Assembly (NCBI GenBank): GCA_963770535.1 | Contig: CAVYPZ010000004.1 | Span: 1,178,001-1,242,000, forward strand | Origin: RYN-230 sp963770535 | GTDB lineage: Bacteria; Actinomycetota; Actinomycetes; Streptosporangiales; Streptosporangiaceae | Direction: 5' to 3' | Length of the DNA: 64,000 nucleotides | Part shown: one piece after another, positions 33,205 through 42,292 of the stretch | Layout of the letters: each line of letters begins with the position of its first letter | Numbering within the stretch: position 1 is the stretch's first letter | Translations under genes and position numbers: made by a program | The notes under the pieces: generated by a model | Database searches by the model: none | What the model saw: only the letters and a program-made list of their open reading frames with translations | What the model was told of the DNA's origin: nothing

Positions 33205-34653
33205 ATGGGCGAGCCCGATGAGGTGGCGACGCGGGGCGACGGTCGGCCGCAAGGTGTGGGCGGCACAGGCGGGCCGGGTGGGACGGGTGATCAGCCGGAG
33301 GGGCCTACCCACGGTCAGCGTTGGCTGGCCAGGCTCGCGTTTGCGGCGGCCATCTCTGCTGTGGTGGTGCTCCTGCTGCCCGGAGGGCTGAAGAGCATTA
33401 CCGCGCTGCTCCTGGGCTTCGCGGGCCTGGTGGTCGCCTGCGCGGCGGCCTGGTGGTTCCTCGCCAACCGGGGCATCGTGCGCTGGCTGGCATGCGTGGT
33501 CCTGGTCGCGGCGCCGGTATTCGTCATCGTGGTGTACGTGGCTGCCGGGCTGCTCTGGGAAGTGGTGCTGGCGTTCGGGCTTGCGGCCGCCGCTGCAGCC
33601 GCCGGGCGCGCGGCACTTCGCAGCGGCCATGCGTCCGCGGGTCCGCCGGAATATGCGGCGGCGCAGCAGCAGCAGCCCTTCGTGATCATGAACCCGAGGT
33701 CGGGTGGCGGCAAGGTCGGGAAGTTCGGGCTCAAGGACAAAGCTGCCGCGCTCGGCGCCGAGGTGGCCCTCCTGGAGGGCCCCGGGTTCGTCGACGTGGC
33801 CGCGCTGGCGCGGCAGGCGGCAGACCGCGGGGCCGATCTGCTCGGGGTGGCAGGCGGGGACGGAACCCAGGCGCTCGTCGCGGGGATCGCCGCCGCGCGG
33901 GACATCCCGATGATGGTCATCTCGGCGGGTACCCGTAACCACTTCGCCCTCGATCTCGGGCTGGACCGCGATGACCCCGCGAGCTGCCTGGATGGGCTCA
34001 CCGACGGTGTCGAGCTGCGCATCGACTTGGGCCTGATCGGGGACCGCACGTTCGTCAACAATGCGTCGTTCGGCGTCTATGCCGAGGTCGTGCAGAGCCC
34101 CGCCTACCGCGACGACAAGGCCGGGACGGTCTTGCAGATGCTCCCGGACATGCTCGGCGGGCACCAGGGAGCGCACCTCGTGGTGCGGGTCGGCGGGAAG
34201 GTGATATTCGACGGGCCGCAGGCGGTGCTGGTCAGCAACAACCCGTATGAGGGCGGCGATATCGCCGGCCTGGGCTGGCGCGCCCGGCTCGACCAGGGCG
34301 TGCTCGGCATTATCGGCGTGAAGGTACAGAACGCTGCCCAGGCGGCGGGCTTGCTGAGCAGGGCAGCACGCTCACGCGAAGTCACCGCGCTCACCGCCCG
34401 TGAGGTCATCATCGACTCGGATCAACCGCAGATCCCGGTTGGGATCGACGGTGAATCGGTGCTGATGCCCACCCCGGTGTGCTGCACGATCCGCCCGCTG
34501 GTGCTACGGGTACGGGTGCCGCGCGACCGGCCCGGCGTCCCCGCGCCGCAGCCCCGGCTGGACTGGGCACGGCTCCGCCGCCTGGCGCTCACGTTCGCGC
34601 GGACCGCTGGGGGCGCCCATGCTGCCCCTGCCAAGCAGCTGGACTTGACATAG
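33205..34653 (+). CDS. Diacylglycerol/sphingosine-kinase-type lipid kinase with N-terminal membrane domain
   Basis: About 482 aa. Residues 30-140 contain four hydrophobic segments (LARLAFAAAISAVVVLLLPG, FAGLVVACAAAWWFL and others). The catalytic DAGK domain starts near residue 155: the phosphate-binding loop in FVIMNPRSGGGKVGKFGL, the GGDGT motif in LLGVAGGDGTQALVAGIAAA, then STGTRNHFA-like ISAGTRNHFALDLGLDR and the C-terminal beta domain with the conserved IPVGIDGESV. Substrates in such actinobacterial proteins are probably diacylglycerol or a related lipid alcohol. ATG 33205 follows GGGAGG, so I prefer it to the TTG-type upstream starts. An imperfect operator copy lies 86 bp upstream. Confidence 0.85.
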   Translation: MGEPDEVATRGDGRPQGVGGTGGPGGTGDQPEGPTHGQRWLARLAFAAAISAVVVLLLPGGLKSITALLLGFAGLVVACAAAWWFLANRGIVRWLACVVLVAAPVFVIVVYVAAGLLWEVVLAFGLAAAAAAAGRAALRSGHASAGPPEYAAAQQQQPFVIMNPRSGGGKVGKFGLKDKAAALGAEVALLEGPGFVDVAALARQAADRGADLLGVAGGDGTQALVAGIAAARDIPMMVISAGTRNHFALDLGLDRDDPASCLDGLTDGVELRIDLGLIGDRTFVNNASFGVYAEVVQSPAYRDDKAGTVLQMLPDMLGGHQGAHLVVRVGGKVIFDGPQAVLVSNNPYEGGDIAGLGWRARLDQGVLGIIGVKVQNAAQAAGLLSRAARSREVTALTAREVIIDSDQPQIPVGIDGESVLMPTPVCCTIRPLVLRVRVPRDRPGVPAPQPRLDWARLRRLALTFARTAGGAHAAPAKQLDLT

Positions 34654-34671
34654 GCTCGCCAACCCGGTGAA

Positions 34672-34896
34672 TCAACGGCGAATTCGCTCGCAGATCACCT
34701 GACCTGCGCGGCGACCGACCCACGGTCGAGACGCCGTCCCGGCCAGCGGAAAGGCGGATATCGTGCGGACGGCTCGAAACGAGTCGCTACTCTCCGTGAC
34801 TAGCACCCGGATCCGCAGCCCCAGGACGATCCAGGTGATGCCGATGATCAGGCCGATCAGCGACCGGGTCAGGTGCAGGTGGCGGATCAGCACCAC
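34672..34896 (-). CDS. Possible small membrane protein
   Basis: A 74-aa frame with one hydrophobic helix (LTRSLIGLIIGITWIVLGLR) near the N-terminus and a basic tail. The sequence upstream on the same strand (DDLLIGVVLIRHLHL) continues protein-like before the chosen GTG, so the frame may be a C-terminal remnant of a larger gene. I recognise no family. Confidence 0.3.
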   Translation of the reverse strand: MVLIRHLHLTRSLIGLIIGITWIVLGLRIRVLVTESSDSFRAVRTISAFPLAGTASRPWVGRRAGQVICERIRR

Positions 34897-34968
34897 GCCG
34901 ATCAGCAGGTCATCGCCGGCCTCGTTGACGGACCTCTGCCCGGCCGCGCGACAGAAGGCCGGGCACGG

Positions 34969-35274
34969 CTACCTCGAGCGCTGGCGCGCGAGCAGGACAC
35001 CGGCCAGTACGGTCACGCCCACTGCCGCTGCGATGATCATCCGGCGCTGCCGGGGGACCGCGATCTGTTCTTTGACCTTCCTTGCGGTCGCGCTGAGGCG
35101 CCCGGTGACCTCGCCCGCCTTCTGCCGCACCCGGGCCATGATGTCGGCCTTGTCAGCCAGGGCGGCAACGGTCTCGCCGAGTTCTTCCCTGGTGCGCTCG
35201 ATGTCCTTGGCCAGCGCCTGGACGTCATCGGGTGCAGCATCACCGGGAGCAGGGGTGAGCCCGGATCCGGTCAT
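34969..35274 (-). CDS. DUF3618 family membrane-anchored protein
   Basis: A 101-aa protein. Residues 15-45 carry the DUF3618 signature DIERTREELGETVAALADKA, a helical region continues (RQKAGEVTGRLSATARKVKE), and one C-terminal membrane helix follows (MIIAAAVGVTVLAGVLLA). DUF3618 proteins are small tail-anchored proteins common in actinomycetes and usually sit with a phage-holin-superfamily III protein, as here. The two genes overlap by ATGA (35271-35274), so they are translationally coupled. Function unknown, probably envelope stress. Confidence 0.85.
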   Translation of the reverse strand: MTGSGLTPAPGDAAPDDVQALAKDIERTREELGETVAALADKADIMARVRQKAGEVTGRLSATARKVKEQIAVPRQRRMIIAAAVGVTVLAGVLLARQRSR

Positions 35275-35522
35275 CGGTGCGCACTCTCCTTGATTTCCTC
35301 GACGCCGGCCCTGATGCTGTCGACGGCCCGCTCAGGAGCAGGCGTGGTCTTCCTCAGCTCAGCCCGGCCGAACAGCGCGGCGATCCCAGCCGCGGCGAAA
35401 AGGCCCGCCCCGATGATCAAGGCCGCGAGCCAGGCCGCCACGGCCGTGGCCAGCCCGATGATCGCCGCAGCCACCAGGCAGCCAAGCCCGTACAGCGCAA
35501 GCAGCCCGCCGCCGCCGAACAT
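35271..35522 (-). CDS. Phage holin superfamily III-like (PF07332) protein, N-terminus probably lost
   Basis: 83 aa with two hydrophobic helices: FGGGGLLALYGLGCLVAAAI and LATAVAAWLAALIIGAGLF, then the conserved tail LFGRAELRKTTPAPERAVDS. Family members have about 50 more N-terminal residues. Here the same frame continues upstream (ADALIRTGKRVGLGLG) and then meets a TAA at about 35563, right at the join to the MsrA fragment on the other strand. So the gene was truncated by a rearrangement, and a shortened protein may still be made from ATG 35522. Confidence 0.7.
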   Translation of the reverse strand: MFGGGGLLALYGLGCLVAAAIIGLATAVAAWLAALIIGAGLFAAAGIAALFGRAELRKTTPAPERAVDSIRAGVEEIKESAHR

Positions 35523-35571
35523 GCCGAGGCCAAGGCCGACCCGCTTTCCCGTGCGTATCAGCGCGTCCGCG

Positions 35572-35649
35572 TTTTACCGGGCCGAGGAGTACCACCAGCG
35601 TTACCTCGAAAAGCATGGCCAGCCCGGCTGCGCAGCCACCATCCGGTAA
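35572..35649 (+). pseudogene. C-terminal fragment of methionine sulfoxide reductase A
   Basis: FYRAEEYHQRYLEKHGQPGC is the characteristic last 20 residues of MsrA (F.RAE.YHQ.YL.K.G). Only these 25 or so codons remain. The left end joins the truncated holin-like gene on the opposite strand, marking a deletion or inversion junction. Confidence 0.75.
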
Positions 35650-35811
35650 CCGGCCGCGGGACGGCCCGGCATGGCAGCAATGCACGCCCGCGGCGCAGAC
35701 CCACCGGGATGGATTCACCCGATACCCCGTAACCGACGTTACGCGCCCAAGCCCAGACGGCCCGCCATCCTGGACTCTATCGCCGGTCAACCCAATACCG
35801 GGAGCTTGGTG

Positions 35812-38800
35812 TCACTTTATATTCTTGAGGCTGAGCAGCTTGCCGGTGGCATCTGGTCCGCTGTAGTTACGGATTTGCTCGATTACTCCTGGGGGCAAGT
35901 TTATGAATAGCTGGAGCTGCGACCCTCCTGGGTGCCAGTTGTAGAGAACCCCGGTGATCTGACCTGTCTCGCCTTGGCCAGAGTAGAACTTTACGGAGGT
36001 ACTCCAACTGTGCGTGTTGCGGTCGTCGTTGAAGATCTCGTAGGAACTGCCGCTGTCATCGACCTTCACTGACGATACTTCTTCGGCCGGGTCGTAGTTG
36101 ACATCGTATTCTGACTTGGGAGAACTCAGGGTGTAGGTTTCTCTGGCGATCAACGCAGAACCTGACTGAGGTGCCAGGTCGATGTCCGGCGCGTTCACGG
36201 CTCCGGTGGCTGAGACGCTTGTCTGCCCAACCTGGCTCAGCTCTGTCGGCGTTACCTGGGGATCGAACTGCTTAACATACCAGTCATCGGCCTCAGCTTC
36301 GGAAACTACAGGCTGCTCCGGATTCAGGCTCAGGCCGAGATCGCTAGCGTAGCGGGTAAGAGGATGGTAAAGGTAGGTGGCGGCTGCTAGACAGGTGTAT
36401 TCGACCGCCTGAATCACATGGTCATACTTATTTATAAAGGGGACACGCGACAGCAGTGCAACGCCCAAGTCTTTCTTGAACTTTGCCGGGAAGTTTCCGA
36501 TGGTTTCCTCGATTTCACCCGACAAAATTGTATCAAACCTTTCGCGGTAGATCTGCTCAGCGAGGATTGGCAGCAGAGCATGCATCTTGGGGCCAACCAG
36601 CATCACCGCTCCATAGTGGTCCATAGAATCACCGGGGGCGATGCCGTGGAGGGTGGAGATGTCGGACGCCCACAGGCCGTAAGAATCCCCTCTGTCGATG
36701 AAGTTCACGAGGTTCCCGGACTGGCCCTGGCTGGCGTTTGACGGCAGGCCACTGGCGCCGAAGGTGATCCCGCTCACCGAGGTGTCTGCGGCGGCCTGGG
36801 CCTCAGCTTCGACTCCACCCAGGTCGTGGCCGGTTACGTAGATCTTTTTCCCGGAGGCCTCCGGGAGCGCGGCTATCTGCTTGAGGAAGTTCACGGCGTC
36901 GGCGAGGGCGGCAGGCCGTTTCCCCGCCAAGATTTCTGCCTCCGCGACGGCGGACCAGTTCTCGTAGGGTGTCGGGTGCGGCGCAAGGGTGATGTGGGCG
37001 CCTTCGTTGGCGATAATGATGTTTCCCGCGCTGTCGAGAAGGGCCACCCCTGAGTACCCGTCGGACGCCTGGACATCGCTTCTTAGTGTGGTCATGCCCG
37101 GTGGCGGATCGAAGGAGCCGACGTCCAGGCCGTAGGCGGCGTTCGAGGCCAGGAGGCATTCAGCCGGGTTAGCGGCCGAGCATACTGTGGTGCCGGTGAT
37201 GAAGGCCTGCTGGTGACCGGACGGGCTGGATGCGTTTCTGTAGTATCCGCCTGCGCTGCAGGAGGCCGCAGCGCATGACACCGACTCAACTTGCGCGTAC
37301 CCGCCCTGGTTGAGCGCTCCGCTACCGCTAATCTCTTCGGCGTTCCCCCACTCGCCGCCGGCCTCGCGGGCAACGAACACCTGCTGATGGCCGGACCCGT
37401 CGGTGTACTCCCCGCCGGCGCCGCAATCGCCGGGCGAGGTGCATGACAGCGACTCGATCATGGCCCCGCTGAACCCACGGGTGCCAGGGAACTCCTGCGC
37501 GCTTGCCCACTTCCCGTCGGTCTCGCTGGCCACGAAAGCCCGGTCCGTCTCGGAGGCATCTGTGTATGCGCCGCCGACGAGACAGTTGCCGGCCGTGGCG
37601 CACGACAGCGAACCAGTGCTGCAGTCGCCGGTTTCGTCGCAGCTCCCAAGGACCGCGCTTCCATGGTTGAGGGACGCGAGGCCGGGGATCTCCTCGGCGT
37701 TCCCCCACTTGCCACCGGTCTGGTTGAGGACGAATAGCTGCTGGTCATCAGAGGCGTCGTAAAAGGTACCAGCGGCGCTGCAGTTGCCCGCTGAAGGACA
37801 CGACACCGAGGATATGCTGGCCTCCCCGCCGGTGTTGAGTAGCGCTGTGCCGGGTACTTCCTCGGCGCTGCCCCACTTGCCACCGGTCTCGTCGACGACG
37901 AGCGCCTGGGAAAAGTGAGAGGCGTCAGCGTAGGAACCACCCGCGCTGCAGTTACCCGGTGATGCGCACGACACCGAAGAAAGGCTGGCGCCCTGGCCCG
38001 GCGTGGTGCCCGGGACCACCGCCGCCGATGCCCACTTGCCGTTCGTTTGGCTGGCTGTGAACGCCAGCTCATAGCCGGAATCACCGGAAGAGGCCAGCCC
38101 CACCCACCACCCGCCGGCGACGCAGTCACCCAGCGTCGGGCACGACACCGACGTGACCTCGGCGGCTAGAAAGCTATGGTCAAGGGTGGTTATCCCGGGG
38201 ATCTCCTCGGCGCTGCCCCACTTGCCGTTCGTCTCGCTGACAACACCGGCGATCTGGTTGTAGGTGGCGTTCGCGTAAACGCCGCCGGCAGTGCAGTTGC
38301 CCGCCGAGGCACACGACATTGAGCGGATCGACGTCATCCCGGGAACCCCCTGCGCATCGCCCCAGGTTCCGTTCGCCTGGTTGACGACGAACGCCTCCAA
38401 GCCCGCGCTGGCAGAGTCATACGACCCGGCGGCGCTGCAGTTGCCCGGCGACGGGCACGACACGGCGTCGGTTATGCCATAGCCGCCGGTGTTGAGCGCC
38501 GCAGTCCCGGGTACCTGCTCGGTGCTACCCCAGACACTTCCTGGCGCCACGGCCTGGCCCCCGAGGCCCATATGCCCGCCAGCCTCGGGTGTCACCGCGG
38601 AGACGGCACTAGCCCGCGGTGCCGCTGCCAGCAACTCCAAGGCAACCAGGGTCACGGTTACCAACGACAAGACGGCCCGGCCGGCGCTTGCCTTGCTTTG
38701 CCTCGCTCTGCCACCCGACTCCGGGGATGGCCCGGGCGGCCCCAATACCGTGGCAGACGGCGTCGCCCTTGTCGCCAAGCCGACCAGACGACGGCTGGCA

Positions 38801-38847
38801 CGCCGCCCCAAGTGAGCCGCAGCCGTGCGCAGCCGGTGAACATTCAT
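35812..38847 (-). CDS. Secreted 1011-aa protein: eight Cys-containing repeats plus lipase-like alpha/beta-hydrolase domain
   Basis: An N-terminal basic region of about 55 residues precedes a hydrophobic signal segment (AVLSLVTVTLVALELLAAAP, then RASA). Residues about 100-560 contain eight repeats of 45-60 residues with the pattern S(V/L)SC...GNC.AGG.Y.DAS...Q.FV...(T/S)GGKWG.AEE.PG. Each has two Cys, probably disulfide-bonded. The C-terminal 430 residues resemble a class-3-lipase fold: KKIYVTGHDLGGVEAEAQAA carries GHDLGG where lipases have GHSLGG, so the nucleophile Ser is replaced by Asp. It may therefore be an inactive or Asp-nucleophile hydrolase. It has unusually moderate GC and no obvious operon partner. 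An extracellular enzyme or adhesin is the best guess. Confidence 0.7.
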   Translation of the reverse strand: MNVHRLRTAAAHLGRRASRRLVGLATRATPSATVLGPPGPSPESGGRARQSKASAGRAVLSLVTVTLVALELLAAAPRASAVSAVTPEAGGHMGLGGQAVAPGSVWGSTEQVPGTAALNTGGYGITDAVSCPSPGNCSAAGSYDSASAGLEAFVVNQANGTWGDAQGVPGMTSIRSMSCASAGNCTAGGVYANATYNQIAGVVSETNGKWGSAEEIPGITTLDHSFLAAEVTSVSCPTLGDCVAGGWWVGLASSGDSGYELAFTASQTNGKWASAAVVPGTTPGQGASLSSVSCASPGNCSAGGSYADASHFSQALVVDETGGKWGSAEEVPGTALLNTGGEASISSVSCPSAGNCSAAGTFYDASDDQQLFVLNQTGGKWGNAEEIPGLASLNHGSAVLGSCDETGDCSTGSLSCATAGNCLVGGAYTDASETDRAFVASETDGKWASAQEFPGTRGFSGAMIESLSCTSPGDCGAGGEYTDGSGHQQVFVAREAGGEWGNAEEISGSGALNQGGYAQVESVSCAAASCSAGGYYRNASSPSGHQQAFITGTTVCSAANPAECLLASNAAYGLDVGSFDPPPGMTTLRSDVQASDGYSGVALLDSAGNIIIANEGAHITLAPHPTPYENWSAVAEAEILAGKRPAALADAVNFLKQIAALPEASGKKIYVTGHDLGGVEAEAQAAADTSVSGITFGASGLPSNASQGQSGNLVNFIDRGDSYGLWASDISTLHGIAPGDSMDHYGAVMLVGPKMHALLPILAEQIYRERFDTILSGEIEETIGNFPAKFKKDLGVALLSRVPFINKYDHVIQAVEYTCLAAATYLYHPLTRYASDLGLSLNPEQPVVSEAEADDWYVKQFDPQVTPTELSQVGQTSVSATGAVNAPDIDLAPQSGSALIARETYTLSSPKSEYDVNYDPAEEVSSVKVDDSGSSYEIFNDDRNTHSWSTSVKFYSGQGETGQITGVLYNWHPGGSQLQLFINLPPGVIEQIRNYSGPDATGKLLSLKNIK

Positions 38848-39800
38848 CTTAGTGGTATTGTCACCGCCATTCCACGGCGCGTAGTCGTTCGACCCGGTTC
38901 GCAGTGGCCTGCGGGGCCTGGCTCTTAGACATGCTCTGCAGCACGATCCGGCCTGCCCAGGCTGCGCAGCTGGGCCTCGGCGGCAGGCGATAGAGAGGTT
39001 CGGAACACGATGACGTGGTTGCCGTCGTCGGTCACCTCAACCCGCCGAAGATCTTCGCCAACCTGGGCTCGGCTCTGGCCTGTACCGCGTTGACGACGTT
39101 CGCCATGTATTCCGAGGTCTGGGTCTTCGGCCTAGTTGCGCGGGCCGCGTGGCTGGCCGCGCTGGCCGCCACTGACGGCCCGATCGGAGTGGCAACTGAC
39201 ACCAGGAATGTTGTGATCCGGACTATCAGTCGCCTTTGCACAGCAGGCCCTCTCGCTTCGACAGTGGCTAGTCCAAACTCTTGCACCTAACGCGCTAATG
39301 CCGCAGTCGGACAGCGCTATGCCATGGTTAGTGGGTTTGCCGCTGGTGATGGCCGGTTTTGGCGCGGTGCTGCTAACGCTGCAGCCAGGCTGGCCAGCGA
39401 GACGTGGCGGCGGACCCGACCTAGGGGCAACGAACTCATCAGGGTTCACGCACAGGCTGCCTTGAATGGCATAGCACGTTGTCCCAACACCCCAGCAGGT
39501 GCGCCACACTGGGCCGAGGCAACGCGCAGGGTGACAATTCCGAGCAATCACGGGGACTCCGTTTCCTGCCTTCCCCTGGCGCGTCCCGCTCAAAAGTCCT
39601 GGCGGTGGGCGAGCTGCGTGGGAATGGTGCAGCCAGGCTCAGCGGGTCGTGAGAGAGGGCGTGTCATGCAGTTGTTTTGCGAGCGCTGCGGCAGAAGGCT
39701 GACCATGAACGGGCGGCTGACGCTGGCAGGATCGCGCAATGGCGCTCAGCGCAGATCATCCGTTCCCGCGCGTGGCTGAGTAGCTCACGAGCGGCGGCGG
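38848..39800. other. About 950 bp without an intact gene
   Basis: One protein-like run lies on the minus strand at about 39090-38936 (RRVEVTDDGNHVIVFRTSLS, then PAAEAQLRSLGRP). It looks like the C-terminus of a conserved gene but has no start and seems frameshifted from NVVNAVQARAEPRLAKIF. A short plus-strand frame at 39666 begins MQLFCERCGRRLTMNG (a CxxC knuckle) and ends quickly. I consider the stretch decayed. Confidence 0.45.
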
Positions 39801-42130
39801 CTAATGCCGCTGGTGTGCAGCGAGGCGGCGGCGAACGATCGTGGCCTGTTCGGCCACGGCGAGCCGTAGGACGTTGTCCGGCGGCTCTGCGGCATTTGCG
39901 GCCTCGATGGCTGCCTCGGAAACGAGAGTTGCCAGGAACAGCAGGCGGCTCAGCTGTGCCTTTGGCCGCTGCCTCCTGGTGACGAGTGCGGGGAGGGCCT
40001 CGGTGAAGTACCGGTCGAGGTAGCCGGTCATCAGCTCCTCCTGCCCCGGCACCCAGATGCCGGCGGCGCAGGCCTGCGCGATCCTGGCCAGCTCGCCGGC
40101 CGAGAGGGCCACGGCCCAGGCGGCTTCCTTCGCCGCCAGGTCCGGCTGCAGGGCCAGGCAGGTCGCGCGGTTCACCTCGCCGGTGACGGGGTCGAGCCGC
40201 GGCAGCGCGTCGATGTCCTCCCCGCGCGCCAGCCCGCGTGCGGCGAGGGTGAACAGGATCCGCGCTCGCAGCTCGGCGTCGAGGGTGAGCCCGCCTGGCA
40301 GGTCTTTGCCGGCCAGCCAGGCGCCGAGCACGGCGAGCTGATCGTCGGCCTGCGCGCTGGCGGCGAAGCCGATCAACAGCTTGCGTGCCTCTCCGGCCGC
40401 GGTCCGAGTCGCGGCGGCGATCTGTTCCCTCAGGCCCGCTCGCTGGCGCGGCGGGGCCCACGCGTCGGCGGCCTCGACAGCGCGGGCGAGTAGCGTCTCG
40501 ATGCCCACCTCGGGCAGGCCGCCGGCCTGCAGCCGGCGGCAGACCATGTCGGTGAACTGCGCGGCCGGGCAGCTCGCCGCTGGTGACCAGCAGCCAGAAC
40601 CCGTTCCAGCACACCGCTTCGCTGAGCGGATCGCCCACCTGGCAGGCGGCCGCGGCCAGCGCCTGCGCGGACCGGACGTCGAACCCGGTCCGCGTGTAGG
40701 AGAGGTCTTGGTCGTTGAGCACCACCGCGTCCGAGGAGGCCAGCCCGGCCACACGGTCCGTTCCCCGTCGAGCTCCGCATGCATCAGACTGCGACGGTGC
40801 AGCTGGCCGTCCCTGTCCAGGTCGTAGAGCCCGATGCCGATCCGCTGCCGGCGCGGTATGTCCTGGATGACGGCGCCGTCTGCGTCCAGCCGGATCGCGG
40901 TCGTGCCCTCGGCGCGCAGCCACTGGTCCGCCCAGCTGGCCAGGTCCTGCCCGCTGGTGGGGGGGGGGGGGAGGGGGGAACGGCTTGTCCCGGCCCTGCG
41001 TGGCCGTGCTGACCGGAGACGACACCGGCTCCCGGCTCGGCAGCTCGTCCGCTTTATAAGCCACCGGCTTATCCGTGTAAGCGAACCCGGCCCACGACAG
41101 CGATTCGCTGACCCCGGCGACCGCGGCCAGCGCGGCGTGCGACAAGTAGGTGGCGATCGCTTCGTCGAGCCACACGTCGTCCCACCACCGCAGCCCCACC
41201 AGGGCGCCGAACCACAGGTGTGCCACCTCATGCGCGCAGATCATCGCGCTCTGCTGGTCGCCAGCTGTGTCCGGCCGCCCGAGTAGCTTCTCGTTCACCA
41301 CCATCAGGCCGGGGACCGACAGCGCCATGGGGGCCAGGTCCGGCATGAACACGATGTGGTACGCGGGGTAGGGGCACGGCACGCCGAGGCTGTCGGCATA
41401 CTAGGCGATGGCATCGGGGGCATAGCCGGCGAACCGGGGCAGGGAAGCCACCGCCGCCTGGCCAAGTAGCGACTGCCGGTGCCGGACGGTCACTTCCGTC
41501 CGGCACGCCTCGGTACGCGCCGCCGTCGAGAACGGTCCGGCGCAGAACGTCAGGTCGTGCGGCCGCATCCCGCTGACTGGCGTGAACGTGCACACATCGC
41601 CCTCGCGCCGAACGAGCCGGCCGTTCGCCACGCACTCCCACCCGCCGGGGACGCGCACGGCGAACCGGAACGTCGCGGTCAGATCCGGCTGGTCAAAGCA
41701 GCAGAACAGCTCCGGCCCGCAGTCCGGGTAGCACAACGCCATGACGTAACGCGCCGTCCGCCGGATCGGTGAACCGGCTCAGCCCCCGCCCCTCTTGGGA
41801 GTACCCGGCCTCGGCCTCCACCACCAGGACCGCCTGATCACCCCCGCCGGCCCGGCTCAGCCGCAACCGGCCGTCCTCGGGTGGCGGCAGAGTCACCCCA
41901 TCGAGAGTCACGCCGCGCACGCCCTGGCTGCGCAGCTCAGCGAACGTGCTCACGCCCGGCCGCAGCCACCTGAACCGGACCTCGGTCCTGGAAAGCACCG
42001 GCTCGGCCGCCAGGTCGAGAAACACATCATACGAATCGACTTCGATAGCCCGCGCCCGCTCAGTCGCCTCATCCTGGGTCAGATCCGCCCACCGGGCGAG
42101 CCTAACGCGGTCATTGGCCGTGGCCAGCAT
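39801..42130 (-). pseudogene. pepN: M1-family aminopeptidase N pseudogene
   Basis: The pieces follow the order of actinobacterial PepN (about 830 aa) but in several frames. The N-terminus is LTQDEATERARAIEVDSYDV; then PDCGPELFCCFDQPDLTATF and the zinc site ICAHEVAHLWFGALVGLRWW with WLDEAIATYL (HExxH-18-E). The C-terminal helical domain has FWLLVTSGELP, GLPEVGIETLLARAVEAADA and ELMTGYLDRYFTEALP. Lesions: a frameshift near 41735, a TAG near 41401-41403 just before YADSLGVPCPYP, a 13-G run at 40959 that shifts frame, and two compensating shifts between about 40540 and 40770. PepN trims N-terminal residues from peptides. This copy cannot make a full protein unless several lesions are sequence errors. 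Confidence 0.8.
40959..40978 (+). repeat. Poly-G run inside the pepN pseudogene
   Basis: Thirteen G, one A and six G in a row, where relatives encode a short linker before SGQDLASWADQWL. The run breaks the minus-strand frame. It may be slippage in vivo or a base-calling artefact. Confidence 0.8.
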
Positions 42131-42292
42131 CAGATCATGGGACAGGCTGCCAGCACCGACGCATAACATCCATTCTGGCGCACCCCGGAAGGCGCCAGGC
42201 CTCTTCAATGAATAGGAGCGGGCCGCGTAGAAGCCCAGGTCAAGACCACTGGCCGAGTTCTGGAACCCGACAGGGATCGGGGTACGGACGGC

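Noticed and set aside
39015..39290. 91-codon plus-strand frame with hydrophobic runs
   Set aside because: Overlaps a more protein-like antisense remnant and has no start signal or family.
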